Shown: one piece after another, positions 54,712 to 63,683 of the stretch | How positions within the stretch are numbered: the first letter of the stretch is position 1 | Layout: every line of letters starts with the position of its first letter | NCBI RefSeq assembly: GCF_024752305.1 | Contig: NZ_JANTHX010000007.1 | Coordinates: 650,306-714,305 of the forward strand | Length of the DNA stretch: 64,000 bases | From: Protaetiibacter mangrovi | GTDB lineage: Bacteria; Actinomycetota; Actinomycetes; Actinomycetales; Microbacteriaceae | Reading direction: 5' to 3' | Translations under genes and position numbers: made by a program | The notes under the pieces: model-generated | Database searches by the model: none | What the model saw: the letters and a program-made list of their open reading frames with translations, nothing else | What the model was told of the DNA's origin: nothing

Positions 54712-56256
54712 ATGGTCGACGCCGACGCGACGACGCCCGGCCCCCGGAACATTGTGTTCCTCTTCACCGATCAGCATCGCCGCGACACCCTCGGCTGCTA
54801 TGGCAACGACGTGGTCGCGACGCCGGCCTTGGATGCGCTCGCCGCCCGCGGGATGCGTTTCGACCGCTGGCATACGCCGACCGCGATCTGCACGCCGGCT
54901 CGGGTGAGCGTGCTCACCGGCCAGGCGCCATTCCGGCACGGCGTGCTCGCGAATCACGAGCGCAATGTCGCCTACGTCGAGGACCTCCCGGACGATGTCT
55001 TCGTCTTCTCGCGCGCTCTGCGGGAGCATGGTTACAACTGCGGGCTCGTGGGGAAGTGGCACGCCGGGTATCACCTCACCGCCGCCGACTACGGGTTCGA
55101 CTCGGTCGACCTGCCGGGGTGGCACAATCCGGTGGATCATCCGGACTATCTCGCCTACCTCCGCGAGCGAGGACTGCCCGAGTATGAGATCACGGAACCG
55201 ATCCGCGGCACACTCCCCAACGGGCGCGCGGGCAATCTGCTGGCGGCCCGACTGCGTCAGCCGATCGAGGCGACTTTCGAGCGCTACCTGACCGATCGGG
55301 CGATCGAGCACCTGGAACGTTACGGCGGCGAGTGGAAGGAATCGGCGCGGCCGTTCTTCCTGAGTCTGAACTTCTTCGGGCCGCACCTGCCGTATCTGGT
55401 TCCGGACGAGTACTACGACATGTACGACCCCGATGCGATCGAACTCCCCGAGTCCGTCGCCGAGACCTTCGCCGACAAGCCGGCAGTGCAGCGCAATTAC
55501 AGCGCGCATTGGGGGTTCGACACTCTCACGCCCGAGGAGTCACGCAAGCTCATCGCGGTCTACTGGGGATACGTCTCCCTCATCGACGCCGAAATCGGTC
55601 GGCTGAACGAGGCGCTCGAGCGGCTCGGGCTCTCGGATTCGACTGCGATCCTGTTCTCCAGCGACCACGGCGAGTTCACCGGCGCGCACCGGCTGCACGA
55701 CAAGGGCCCGGCGATGTACGACGACATCTATCGCACAGCCGGGATCGTCGCGGTACCCGGATGTCCCCCCGGCCAGTCGGACGAACTCGTGAGCCTGCTC
55801 GACACAACGGCCACGATTCTCGAGCTCGCCGGTCTGGACCCCGCTCCCGCAGTGGACTCCCGCAGTCTGCTTCCGCTCGTGCGCGGGGAGGATGTCGAAT
55901 GGGACGACCAGATCATCTGCGAGTTCCACGGCCATCACTTCCCGTACCCGCAGCGCATGATCCGCCGCGGGGACGTCAAGTTGGTGGTCAATCCGGAGTC
56001 ACGCAACGAGCTGTACGACCTCGCGACCGACCCGTTCGAACTGCACAACCGGTATGAGCATCCCGAGTTCGCGCACGTGCGGCGTGACCTGATCGGTCGG
56101 CTGTACCGCGCTCTGCGGGACCGTGGCGACAACTTCTTCCACTGGATGACCTCTATGTACGAGATCGGCGACCTGGACTACGACCCCACCCTGAGCGCGT
56201 TCGAGCTGGGGGCGGCGGGGGACTACCAGCAGACCGCGCCCGACTCAGAGCGCTGA
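54712..56256 (+). CDS. Sulfatase (formylglycine type)
   Basis: 514 residues of the alkaline-phosphatase superfamily. It starts NIVFLFTDQHRRDTLGCYGN, with metal-binding Asp/His; the sulfatase signature is CTPARVSVLTG, whose Cys (near residue 63) is converted to formylglycine. It continues with VGKWHAGYH and the metal site SSDHGEFTGAHRLHDKGP. No signal peptide is seen, so it is probably cytoplasmic and acts on imported sulfated sugars. A formylglycine-generating enzyme is needed and is not in the window. Its 3' end overlaps the GntR gene by 12 nt (convergent). Confidence 0.93.
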   Translation: MVDADATTPGPRNIVFLFTDQHRRDTLGCYGNDVVATPALDALAARGMRFDRWHTPTAICTPARVSVLTGQAPFRHGVLANHERNVAYVEDLPDDVFVFSRALREHGYNCGLVGKWHAGYHLTAADYGFDSVDLPGWHNPVDHPDYLAYLRERGLPEYEITEPIRGTLPNGRAGNLLAARLRQPIEATFERYLTDRAIEHLERYGGEWKESARPFFLSLNFFGPHLPYLVPDEYYDMYDPDAIELPESVAETFADKPAVQRNYSAHWGFDTLTPEESRKLIAVYWGYVSLIDAEIGRLNEALERLGLSDSTAILFSSDHGEFTGAHRLHDKGPAMYDDIYRTAGIVAVPGCPPGQSDELVSLLDTTATILELAGLDPAPAVDSRSLLPLVRGEDVEWDDQIICEFHGHHFPYPQRMIRRGDVKLVVNPESRNELYDLATDPFELHNRYEHPEFAHVRRDLIGRLYRALRDRGDNFFHWMTSMYEIGDLDYDPTLSAFELGAAGDYQQTAPDSER

Positions 56257-56898
56257 GTCGGCGCCCCGGCCATGGGCGTGGGCGGCGAAGAGCCGCCCCG
56301 CCGCGTCGGCGTCGCCGGCCTCGACGGCGTCGACCATGGGACTGTGCGCCAGCGCCATCCGCGTCCAGTCGCCCGTGAACAGCGGGTCGGAGACCACCCG
56401 CCACATTCGCAGGCTGGGTTCCATGAGCGTCCACAGGCGCGTCACGAAACCGTTGCCGGAGGCCTCGCAGACCTCGCGATGGAAGGCGATGTCGGCATCC
56501 CGGAAGGCTCCGATGTCGTGCGCGGCCGCGGCGGCGCGCATCTCCTCGACCCGTGCGCGGAGGGCGGCGATCGTCTCCGGCTCAGGATGCGCCGCGACCG
56601 CGCGCGCCGCGATCTCCTCGACGACGGTGCGTACCTGGCGGGCGGCATCCGCCTCCTCCGGACGGACTTCGGCCACGTAGCTGCCGCGTCGCGGCACGTG
56701 GATGAGCAGTCCTTCGTGGGCGAGGCGCTTCACGGCTTCGCGCACGGGCGCTTGGCTGACGCCGAGCGAGCGCGAGAGGTCGAATTCGACCACCCGGTCG
56801 CCCGGCGAGAGCTCGCCCGAGACGATCTGGTCACGGATCTGCGAGTAGATCTGATCCGAGAGAAGATCCCGGTTGAGTTTGGGTGCAGTTGAGGTCAC
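56245..56898 (-). CDS. GntR family regulator, FCD (FadR) type
   Basis: 217 residues from GTG 56898, preceded by GAGGAGCC. The N-terminal winged helix contains LLSDQIYSQIRDQIVSGELSPGDRVVEFDLSRSLGVSQAPVREAVKRLAHEGLLIHVPRRGSYVAE. The C-terminal FCD domain has FRDADIAFHREVCEASGN (metal/ligand His). Such regulators respond to sugar acids or other carboxylates. Four similar palindromic sites occur at promoters of the cluster, one of them before this gene, so it probably controls the cluster and itself. ATG 56943 would place that site inside the gene and is less likely. Confidence 0.92.
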   Translation of the reverse strand: MTSTAPKLNRDLLSDQIYSQIRDQIVSGELSPGDRVVEFDLSRSLGVSQAPVREAVKRLAHEGLLIHVPRRGSYVAEVRPEEADAARQVRTVVEEIAARAVAAHPEPETIAALRARVEEMRAAAAAHDIGAFRDADIAFHREVCEASGNGFVTRLWTLMEPSLRMWRVVSDPLFTGDWTRMALAHSPMVDAVEAGDADAAGRLFAAHAHGRGADSAL

Positions 56899-56927
56899 GG
56901 TTTGGCTCCTCGCGTTCTTCCGACACC

Positions 56928-56940
56928 ATATCGATACGAG
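56928..56940. promoter_or_regulatory. Predicted GntR operator upstream of the gntR gene
   Basis: ATATCGATACGAG, a weaker match to CTATCGATWWKCG. It overlaps TATGGT (minus strand 56925-56930), a possible -10. Confidence 0.45.
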
Positions 56941-56959
56941 CAAATCGAGAACGCGCGAC

Positions 56960-57015
56960 TTGACGTCCTTCGACGGTCACGGCAAACTGCCAGAGTGCTA
57001 TCGATATGCGATAGC
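56960..57015 (+). promoter_or_regulatory. Promoter and operator of the ABC transporter operon
   Basis: A possible TTGACG (56960-56965), 17-nt spacer, CAAACT (56983-56988). The 19-bp perfect palindrome GCTATCGATATGCGATAGC lies at 56997-57015, just after the expected start of transcription. It is the most symmetric of the four operator candidates. Confidence 0.6.
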
Positions 57016-57034
57016 CGATTCGTGAGAGGCAACA

Positions 57035-58303
57035 ATGGTGATGCAACTTAAGCGATCACGCGCGCTCGTCGGCACCGGCATCCTGCTCGCCGGCGTCATG
57101 GCCCTCGGTGGCTGCGCGGCAACTGAAACCCCCGAAGAGCCGCAAGAGGTCGACTGGTACGTGAACATCACGGGCACGTTGACCGAAGCGGTCTACCAGT
57201 CGGTCATCGACGACTTCAACGTCGAGCACCCGAATGTGACCGTGCGGCTCCTCAACTCGGGCGGGCAGGACTACGCGACCTTCCTGGCCACCCTCGTCGC
57301 CTCCGGCAACGCGCCGGACGTCGTTGGGTCGACGCCGATCACGCCCGACAACGAAGAGCAGTTCGTCGACCTGAGCGACGAGGCGTGGGCGCAGGAAGCG
57401 GCGGCCGAACCTGGTCTGGGTCAGGCCGGGCTCTTCGGTGACGCGATCTACTACGTGCCGACCGCCTATCAGATCTCCGGCGTCTTCTTCTACAACAAGA
57501 CGATGTTCGAAGACGCCGGGATCACCGAGCTGCCGACCACGTGGGAAGAGGTCGACGAGGCCGCCGCTGCGCTCAAGGCGGCCGGCTACGTGCCGATCGC
57601 GACGTCCGGTGGCTTCGTGCCCGGGGCGCAGCTGCGCATGCAGGCGTACCAGGAATTCATGGACGACGGCGACCAGTGGCTGGAGGATCGGTATGCGGGT
57701 GACGCCACCTTCGTCGACAGCGCCTGGCAGAACGTGCTCGAGCGCACCCAGCGCTGGATCCAGGAGGGCTACGTGCGTTCGGATGCGCTCGGACTCGACT
57801 ACGGCACCGTCGCCGCGGACTTCGCAACCGGCGGTTACGGGATGTTCCCGATCGGGAGCTTCCTCAACGCGAACGTCGACCAGGCGACCGACCCGGCCGA
57901 CATCGGCGTCTTCCCGCTGCCGTCCTCGTCCTCGGACGACCTGCCTCCGCGGGCGGTCAACCCAACCATGGGCTGGAGCGTCCTCACCGCCGGGCGCCAC
58001 GAAGACGCTGGCCGTACGCTGGTGGAGTTCCTGTCCACCGACAGCGATGCGATCAACATCCTCGTGAAGGCGGATGGCGGACTCTCGCCGTACACCTCGT
58101 TCGAGATGAGCCCTCTGCTGACGGAGCTGCAGGATCTCGGTGACGCCTCGACGCCGATCTCGTTCGAGCGCGGCGACAACGTACCGCCCCCGGGTTTCCC
58201 GCAGGGCGTGCTGAGCCTTTCCCAGAAGCTCTTCACGGGTTCCTCCCCGGCGGATATCGCCGCCGAGATGGACCAGTGGTGGACCTCGAACGTGGGCCAG
58301 TGA
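57035..58303 (+). CDS. ABC transporter sugar-binding lipoprotein (family 1)
   Basis: 422 residues. The lipoprotein signal ends VMALGGC with lipid-attached Cys27. The mature part is a two-lobe binding protein (YQSVIDDFNVEHPNVTVRLLNSGG, APDVVGSTPITPDNEEQFVDLS, ISGVFFYNKTMFEDAGITELPTTWEEV, MGWSVLTAGRHEDAGRTLVEFLST). It is tethered to the outer face of the membrane and delivers a carbohydrate to the permeases. The ligand is unknown; the sulfatase in the same cluster points to a sulfated sugar. GAGAGG precedes ATG 57035. Confidence 0.93.
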   Translation: MVMQLKRSRALVGTGILLAGVMALGGCAATETPEEPQEVDWYVNITGTLTEAVYQSVIDDFNVEHPNVTVRLLNSGGQDYATFLATLVASGNAPDVVGSTPITPDNEEQFVDLSDEAWAQEAAAEPGLGQAGLFGDAIYYVPTAYQISGVFFYNKTMFEDAGITELPTTWEEVDEAAAALKAAGYVPIATSGGFVPGAQLRMQAYQEFMDDGDQWLEDRYAGDATFVDSAWQNVLERTQRWIQEGYVRSDALGLDYGTVAADFATGGYGMFPIGSFLNANVDQATDPADIGVFPLPSSSSDDLPPRAVNPTMGWSVLTAGRHEDAGRTLVEFLSTDSDAINILVKADGGLSPYTSFEMSPLLTELQDLGDASTPISFERGDNVPPPGFPQGVLSLSQKLFTGSSPADIAAEMDQWWTSNVGQ

Positions 58304-59229
58304 CGGCCATCTCCAAGGGCGCGGTGGGGCGGGTCTCCCGTCCCACCGCGCCCCTCGGTCGCCGGCTCGCCGGCCTCGCCGAGTTCCCGATGGCATTCCC
58401 GGCGATCGCCTTGTTCGCCCTGTTCGAACTGCTGCCGACGGTGCTCGCAGTCGTCTACAGCTTCGCGTCGCTGGACTCGTTCGGCACGTTCCGCGGCTTC
58501 GTCGGATTCGACAACTACGTGCGGCTGCTCAGCGACGCGAACTCAGTGCGGGCGCTGGGGGTCACAGCGGTGCTCGCGTCGGTCGGCACGGTGCTGATCA
58601 ACGTGATCGGGGTCGGCCTCGCGGTACTGCTCAACCACCCCGGCACGATCTACCACCTCTATCGGGCCGCGATCTTCTACCCGTTCGTGATCAGCGGACT
58701 GGTCGTCGGGTTCATCTGGCGTGCGATCCTCAATCCGGATGGGGCAATCAATTCCCTGCTGCGCGGCATCGGGCTCCCCGCGATCCCCTTCCTCTCGGAC
58801 GGGAACACCGCGCTGGCGACCGTCATCGGGGTGACGATCTGGAACAGTCTGGGCGTCACCGTCATCCTGTACCTCGCGGGGCTGCAGACCGTCCCGGCAG
58901 AGCTGCTCGAGGCCGCGTCGGTCGACGGGGCGAACGCCTGGCAGCGATTCCGCAAGATCGTCTGGCCGCTACTCGGACCCACTGTCACGATCAACATCGT
59001 GTTGACGTCGATCGGTCTGCTGCGCACCTACGACCTGATCGTCTCGCTGACCGGCGGCGGCGGGCCGGCGGGACAGACCGAGACCATCGCCTACCGAATC
59101 ATCTCGCTGGGCCTGGCGGGTGGTCAGGTCGGACAGTCGAGTGCGGGCGCCGTACTGCTCTTCCTGGCGACGATCGTCCTCGCCGGTGTCGTACTGCTAC
59201 TCCGTCGCCGGAACGAGGACATCACATGA
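58300..59229 (+). CDS. ABC sugar transporter permease 1
   Basis: 309 residues from GTG 58300, overlapping the binding-protein stop (GTGA). Six helices. The ATPase-contact motif EAASVDGANAWQRFRKIVWPLLGPT is the EAAxxDGA loop of MalF-type permeases. Confidence 0.93.
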   Translation: MTAISKGAVGRVSRPTAPLGRRLAGLAEFPMAFPAIALFALFELLPTVLAVVYSFASLDSFGTFRGFVGFDNYVRLLSDANSVRALGVTAVLASVGTVLINVIGVGLAVLLNHPGTIYHLYRAAIFYPFVISGLVVGFIWRAILNPDGAINSLLRGIGLPAIPFLSDGNTALATVIGVTIWNSLGVTVILYLAGLQTVPAELLEAASVDGANAWQRFRKIVWPLLGPTVTINIVLTSIGLLRTYDLIVSLTGGGGPAGQTETIAYRIISLGLAGGQVGQSSAGAVLLFLATIVLAGVVLLLRRRNEDIT

Positions 59230-60116
59230 CCACCACCCCCTCGATCGCTCCCGTGCGCCCGACACGGCGTCGGCGCGGCCGCGCGGGTGCGCGTGCCGCC
59301 GCCGTCGTGCGCCACGCCGTGCTGATCCCGATCGCCCTGCTCTGGCTCGTGCCGCTCTACGTGGTGATCATCAACGCGTTCAAGACCAATGGCGACATCG
59401 TCGCCGCCCCGTTCGAGATCCCGTTCGACCGCATCTCGTTGGAGTACCTGCAGTTCGCCCTGGTGAACCCGAACTTCAACGTCGTCGGCGCCTACGGGTA
59501 CACGGCGCTGCTCGTCGTGGTGAACATCGTTCTGCTCATCGTGATCGCCGGTCCCGTCTCATACGTGATCTCGCGGGGACTGAACACCCGCCATCGGGCC
59601 TTGCTGTTCTACTTCCTGCTCGGCACCTTCATTCCGGGACAAGCGATCCTGATCCCGGCGACCACGGTGCTGCGCACCCTCGGGCTGATGAACTCCTTCC
59701 CCGGGCTCGTGCTGTTCCAGGTCGTCGCCCACCTGCCGGTCACGATCTTCCTGTTCGTGGGGTACATCCGATCGATCCCGCGGAGCATCGACGAAGCCGC
59801 GATCATCGATGGCGCCGGGATGTTGAGGCGCTACTGGTCAGTGATATTTCCTCTCATGAGGCCGATCGTCGCGACGGTCGTGATTCTGACCGGCATGGGC
59901 GTCTGGAACGACTTCGTCCATCCGCAGATCATCCTCGGGCCGTTCTCGCCGAAGACCGTGACGACGGGCATCTACGCGGCCTTCGGGCTCTACGTCAACG
60001 ACTACACGATCATCTTCCCCGACCTGCTGTTGGCGATCGCGCCGCTGCTCATCTTCTTTGTCTTCATGCAGCGGCATATCGTGAGCGGTCTCACCACGGG
60101 AGCGCTCAAGTCGTGA
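59226..60116 (+). CDS. ABC sugar transporter permease 2
   Basis: 296 residues, MalG type, six helices. The EAA loop is DEAAIIDGAGMLRRYWSVIFPLMRP. It overlaps permease 1 by 4 nt (ATGA). No ATPase gene is present; as in many actinobacterial importers, a shared MsiK-type ATPase elsewhere is probably used. Confidence 0.93.
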   Translation: MTTTPSIAPVRPTRRRRGRAGARAAAVVRHAVLIPIALLWLVPLYVVIINAFKTNGDIVAAPFEIPFDRISLEYLQFALVNPNFNVVGAYGYTALLVVVNIVLLIVIAGPVSYVISRGLNTRHRALLFYFLLGTFIPGQAILIPATTVLRTLGLMNSFPGLVLFQVVAHLPVTIFLFVGYIRSIPRSIDEAAIIDGAGMLRRYWSVIFPLMRPIVATVVILTGMGVWNDFVHPQIILGPFSPKTVTTGIYAAFGLYVNDYTIIFPDLLLAIAPLLIFFVFMQRHIVSGLTTGALKS

Positions 60117-60119
60117 CGG

Positions 60120-60944
60120 TCAGAGGTGGTACGCCCGCGACGCGTTGTCGGACAGATGCTCCTCGCTGAGCCCGGGCACCGTCGAGACCACCAGGGTCAC
60201 GGCGGTCTCCAACGACGCCGTCGAGTCGGCCACCCGGCGGCAGATCGGCCAATCGGAACCGACCAGCAGCCGGTCGGCGCCGAACGCGTTCAGGATGTCG
60301 ACGACGTCAGGGGCTGGCCGTCCGCTGTCCCGCCAGGCGTCGTTGGTGAGGAGCCCGGAGACCTTGACGAAGACCGTGGGCACGGTCGAGAGGTCGAGCA
60401 TGGCGGCCCGCCATTCCGCCCGGGATTCGGGGTCGGCGGGCACGCCGCCGAGGTGGTCGATCACCACGTGCGACGGGGCGGCTTCGGAGGCCGCGCGGTA
60501 CCAGGACGGCCGACCGTGCCACGGGGCGGCCGTCTCGAGCGCGACCGACGGGGCGGCCGCCGCGAAGGCGGCGATCCCTGCCGCGGTCGGCGCCCCGGCG
60601 CCCCGCCGGGAGTCACGCAGGCCGACGAGGGCGCCCGGGCCGCGTTCGGCATCCAGGGCACGGTCCACGTCGGCGGGGGAGTCGAATCGCGCGGCACAGA
60701 CGACGCCGGCGATGCGCGGTTCAGCGGCGGCGATCGCGAGGAGGCCGGCTGCCTCCGCCGCGGGGTCGCCGTGCCCGGCCTCGACGAGGATGTGGCGTCG
60801 CGGAGATCCGAGCTCTTCAGCGAGCAGATCTGCGACCGAGTACTCGCGACGCATCACGGCGGGCGAGTTCGCCAACCACGCGTGCCCGCGCTGCGGATTC
60901 CATACATGGGCGTGGGTGTCGATGGGCAAGGCGTCCGCGGTCAT
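60120..60944 (-). CDS. Amidohydrolase family protein, fuconolactonase-like
   Basis: 274 residues, TIM-barrel hydrolase (amidohydrolase 2). The metal motif is DTHAHVWNP (His11, His13). Then VVIDHLGGVP and the late Asp in LLVGSDWPICRR. Closest in style to L-fuconolactonase and 2-pyrone-4,6-dicarboxylate lactonase, so it may open a sugar lactone. It converges on permease 2. TAGAGT lies 6 nt before ATG 60944, and an operator overlaps it, so it belongs to the same regulon. Confidence 0.88.
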   Translation of the reverse strand: MTADALPIDTHAHVWNPQRGHAWLANSPAVMRREYSVADLLAEELGSPRRHILVEAGHGDPAAEAAGLLAIAAAEPRIAGVVCAARFDSPADVDRALDAERGPGALVGLRDSRRGAGAPTAAGIAAFAAAAPSVALETAAPWHGRPSWYRAASEAAPSHVVIDHLGGVPADPESRAEWRAAMLDLSTVPTVFVKVSGLLTNDAWRDSGRPAPDVVDILNAFGADRLLVGSDWPICRRVADSTASLETAVTLVVSTVPGLSEEHLSDNASRAYHL

Positions 60945-60950
60945 AGGTGC

Positions 60951-60966
60951 ACTCTATCGATTATCG
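60951..60966. promoter_or_regulatory. Divergent promoter with predicted GntR operator
   Basis: CTATCGATTATCG (60954-60966) overlaps the minus-strand -10 TAGAGT (60951-60956) of the amidohydrolase and lies 65 nt upstream of the plus-strand unit at 61031. Confidence 0.6.
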
Positions 60967-61030
60967 AATTAGGTGTGTTAGCGTGGTTGACGGCGCGAGG
61001 TAGCGTTCGGAATCCGGAGGAGCGAGACAG

Positions 61031-62932
61031 GTGGACTCGACGATGAGCCACATCGCCGTGACGGAGACGTGGCAGACCGCGCCTGACTGGGCGCTCGGGC
61101 AGCGGCGACTCTTCGCGGCCCTCGACGAGGCGTGGCGCACGTTCAGTGTGACGTTCGCCGAGCCCGACGGGCGGTTGCGGTTCTCGGGCCGACTCGGAGG
61201 ACTGCCCGACGACCGGGACGGTGTCGACGACTTCTACGAGCCGTTCTTCAACTGGCCCCTGCTCTACATGCTCGGGGGCAGCAGCGATCTGCTCGAGGTG
61301 TCGAAATGGCACTGGACCGGCACGACAGCGCATCTCGCCGAGATGGGGATGCTGACGCGGGAGTACGACCGCGGGTACGACTGGTTCCACCAGGGAGAGG
61401 GCCTGCTGTTCTTCTTCGGCATCTGCCTCGCGGATCCGGATGACGATGCCTTCCGTGCGCGGGTCGTGCGATTCGCCGGCCTATACACCGATCCCCGGAA
61501 CGGCAACTACGACCCCGCGCACCGCATCATCCGTGCCCCGCAGTCGGGTGCCGACGGTCCGCGCGAGGGCCTCAACGGTAGTGGAGTGTTCCCGTGGAGT
61601 CCGGTCCTCGCCCGCTACGGCCTGCCGCTGGAGTGGGTAGCTCCCGGAACCACGATCGACGACCTGATGAACGACCCGGCGAAGGCGCGCACGTACGCGG
61701 ACGAGATGGCGCGGCGCATGGGGCGCGGCGATGTGGCCGTGAACCTCGTCGCGACGAGCCTGGCCACTACGGCGTACCTGGTGACCGGCGATCCGCATTA
61801 TCGCGACTGGGTGTTGGAGTACGCCGGTGCCTGGCGCGATCGCGCGCTCGGCGGCACGCTTCCCGACAACGTCGGCCCCGACGGCACGGTCGGCGAACTG
61901 CTGGGCGGCCGCTGGTACGGCGGGCACTACGGATGGACGTGGCCGCACGGCATCAACTCCGTCGGGACCGCCGCCGTCGTCGCGACGCAGAACGCGGTGC
62001 TGATCGGCGGGGGGACCTCGTTCCAGGAACTCGGGCGTACCCCGCTGCGCATGGCCGTGGACCAGGCACGGGTCGCCATCCCGGCCGAGCAGGCGATGAG
62101 CTTCCCGGAGCGCTGGAAGGAGCGGCTCGGCCCGCGGTGGGTCGAGCCCACGCTGCTCGTGCCGCTCCGCCACGGTGAACACGGATGGTTCGACTTCCAG
62201 CCCATGCGCACCGCCCTCAGCTTCGGGATGTGGCACCTCACCGGCGACGAGCGCGACCGGCTGCAACTCGACGACCTGGAGGCGGGCTCGAGCTACCCCT
62301 GGACCGACGTCGATGTGTTCAGGAGCAAAGAGGAAGCGGGGCATGAGGAGCCCTGGCTGGTCTATCTCGACGGGCGCAACCCCGACTACCCCCGCCGCGT
62401 GCTCGACGCCGCGCTCGCCGTCGTCGCCGACCGTCTCGCGCGCATCCGCGCCTCGTCGGGTGAGGTCGGGGCGGACTTCAATCTCTGGCAGCAGCTCTCC
62501 CCGGTCGTGACCGAGGCGCTGATGCAGTTGACCTGGGGTGCGCCCCAGGTGCTCTACAACGGCGGGTTGCCCCAAGCCCGGGTGCGGTACTTCGATCCCG
62601 CAGCCCGCCGACCGGGACTCCCACCCGGCGTCGCGGCGCTGGTCACGTCGATCGACCCCGACCGGTTCCGGGTCGAGATCGTCAACACGGAGCAGACAGC
62701 GCGGTCGGTTGTCGTGCAGGCGGGTGCCTTCGCGCAGCATGCCGTGCGGGAGGCGGCCGTCAACGGCTCCGCGGTGCCGCACGGCCGCTCGGAGCTGTGG
62801 CTCGACCTCCCCGGCCGCGGCGTCGCCGTACTCGAACTGCGCCTCGACCTCAACGCGAATCCTCCGACCGCCGCGAGCCCGTTCTCGCGTCCCGACCGAC
62901 TTACACGACAGGAGGGTGTGACCCATGGGTGA
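61031..62932 (+). CDS. Unknown 633-residue protein, probable helical-toroid carbohydrate-active enzyme
   Basis: 633 residues from GTG 61031, with GGAGGAG 8 nt upstream. I do not recognise a named family. The N-terminal two thirds are rich in aromatic residues in helical repeats (FYEPFFNWPLLYMLGGSSD, KWHWTGTTAHLAEMG, GYDWFHQGEGLLFFFGICLAD, GRWYGGHYGWTWPHGINSVG). This pattern fits an (alpha/alpha) toroid with a sugar-binding cleft. The C-terminal 120 residues look like a beta-sandwich (VEIVNTEQTARSVVVQAGAF, LDLPGRGVAVLELRLDL). No signal peptide. It overlaps the RraA-like gene by 8 nt. A lyase or hydrolase acting on the imported sugar is plausible but not shown. Confidence 0.75.
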   Translation: MDSTMSHIAVTETWQTAPDWALGQRRLFAALDEAWRTFSVTFAEPDGRLRFSGRLGGLPDDRDGVDDFYEPFFNWPLLYMLGGSSDLLEVSKWHWTGTTAHLAEMGMLTREYDRGYDWFHQGEGLLFFFGICLADPDDDAFRARVVRFAGLYTDPRNGNYDPAHRIIRAPQSGADGPREGLNGSGVFPWSPVLARYGLPLEWVAPGTTIDDLMNDPAKARTYADEMARRMGRGDVAVNLVATSLATTAYLVTGDPHYRDWVLEYAGAWRDRALGGTLPDNVGPDGTVGELLGGRWYGGHYGWTWPHGINSVGTAAVVATQNAVLIGGGTSFQELGRTPLRMAVDQARVAIPAEQAMSFPERWKERLGPRWVEPTLLVPLRHGEHGWFDFQPMRTALSFGMWHLTGDERDRLQLDDLEAGSSYPWTDVDVFRSKEEAGHEEPWLVYLDGRNPDYPRRVLDAALAVVADRLARIRASSGEVGADFNLWQQLSPVVTEALMQLTWGAPQVLYNGGLPQARVRYFDPAARRPGLPPGVAALVTSIDPDRFRVEIVNTEQTARSVVVQAGAFAQHAVREAAVNGSAVPHGRSELWLDLPGRGVAVLELRLDLNANPPTAASPFSRPDRLTRQEGVTHG

Positions 62933-63683
62933 CCTCAATTTCGAGCTCCCGATCCGGGGCGGTGAGTATCGCCGCCCCGACGCGAATATGCTCGAAGGCT
63001 TGGCCGAGGTGGGCGCGGCGACCGCGTGCGCCAAGCTCCACCAGATGGGCATCCGGCGTACCTTCATCGAAGGTCCGCGTCCGATCAGCCCGGGGCAGTC
63101 GGTGCGTGGCGCCGCCCTCACGCTGCAGTTCATGCCGCAACGCGAGGACATCGCTTCCGGCACCGCGCAGGAGGACATCGAACGCACCACGGCGCTCTGG
63201 GCCGTGCTCGAGCAGGTGCAACCCGGTGACGTCCTGGTCATCCAGGCATATGGGAACCCGTACACGGGCTGCCTCGGCGACATGCTCGTGCGCTACTTCA
63301 AACGCCGCGGCGGAGCCGGCATCGTCGTCGACGGGTACATCCGCGACTTCGACCGGGTCTCCCGGCTCGGGGTGCCCATCTGGTGCCTCGGAGCGACCCC
63401 GCACTACGCGTCGCAGTCGGACCTGTTCCCGTGGGCGTACGACGTACCGATCGCGGTCGGCGGCGCGCTCTGCCTGCCGGGCGACGCGATCGTCGCGGAC
63501 GACGATGGAGCCGTGGTGGTTCCGCAGTCCCGGGCGAAAGAGCTCGGCGATGTCGTGCGCGAGCACCAGGAGTGGGAGGCATTCAGCCGGATGCGGCTCG
63601 ACCAGGGGGCGCGGCTGTCGGACTACTACCCGCTGAGCGCGAACTCCCGCGACGAATACGAGCGGTGGAAGACGGGCTCGTGA
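62925..63683 (+). CDS. RraA-like protein (HMG/CHA aldolase-type fold)
   Basis: 252 residues. The RraA signature is present: TGCLGDMLVRYFKRRGGAGIVVDGYIRDFD, with the GxLGD and DGxxRD residues of divalent-metal class II pyruvate aldolases. A late acidic region GDAIVADDDGAVVVPQ follows. Members act as 4-hydroxy-4-methyl-2-oxoglutarate or oxaloacetate lyases, or as sugar-acid dehydratases. The context suggests a late step in sugar-acid breakdown. Coupled to both neighbours. Confidence 0.9.
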   Translation: MGDLNFELPIRGGEYRRPDANMLEGLAEVGAATACAKLHQMGIRRTFIEGPRPISPGQSVRGAALTLQFMPQREDIASGTAQEDIERTTALWAVLEQVQPGDVLVIQAYGNPYTGCLGDMLVRYFKRRGGAGIVVDGYIRDFDRVSRLGVPIWCLGATPHYASQSDLFPWAYDVPIAVGGALCLPGDAIVADDDGAVVVPQSRAKELGDVVREHQEWEAFSRMRLDQGARLSDYYPLSANSRDEYERWKTGS

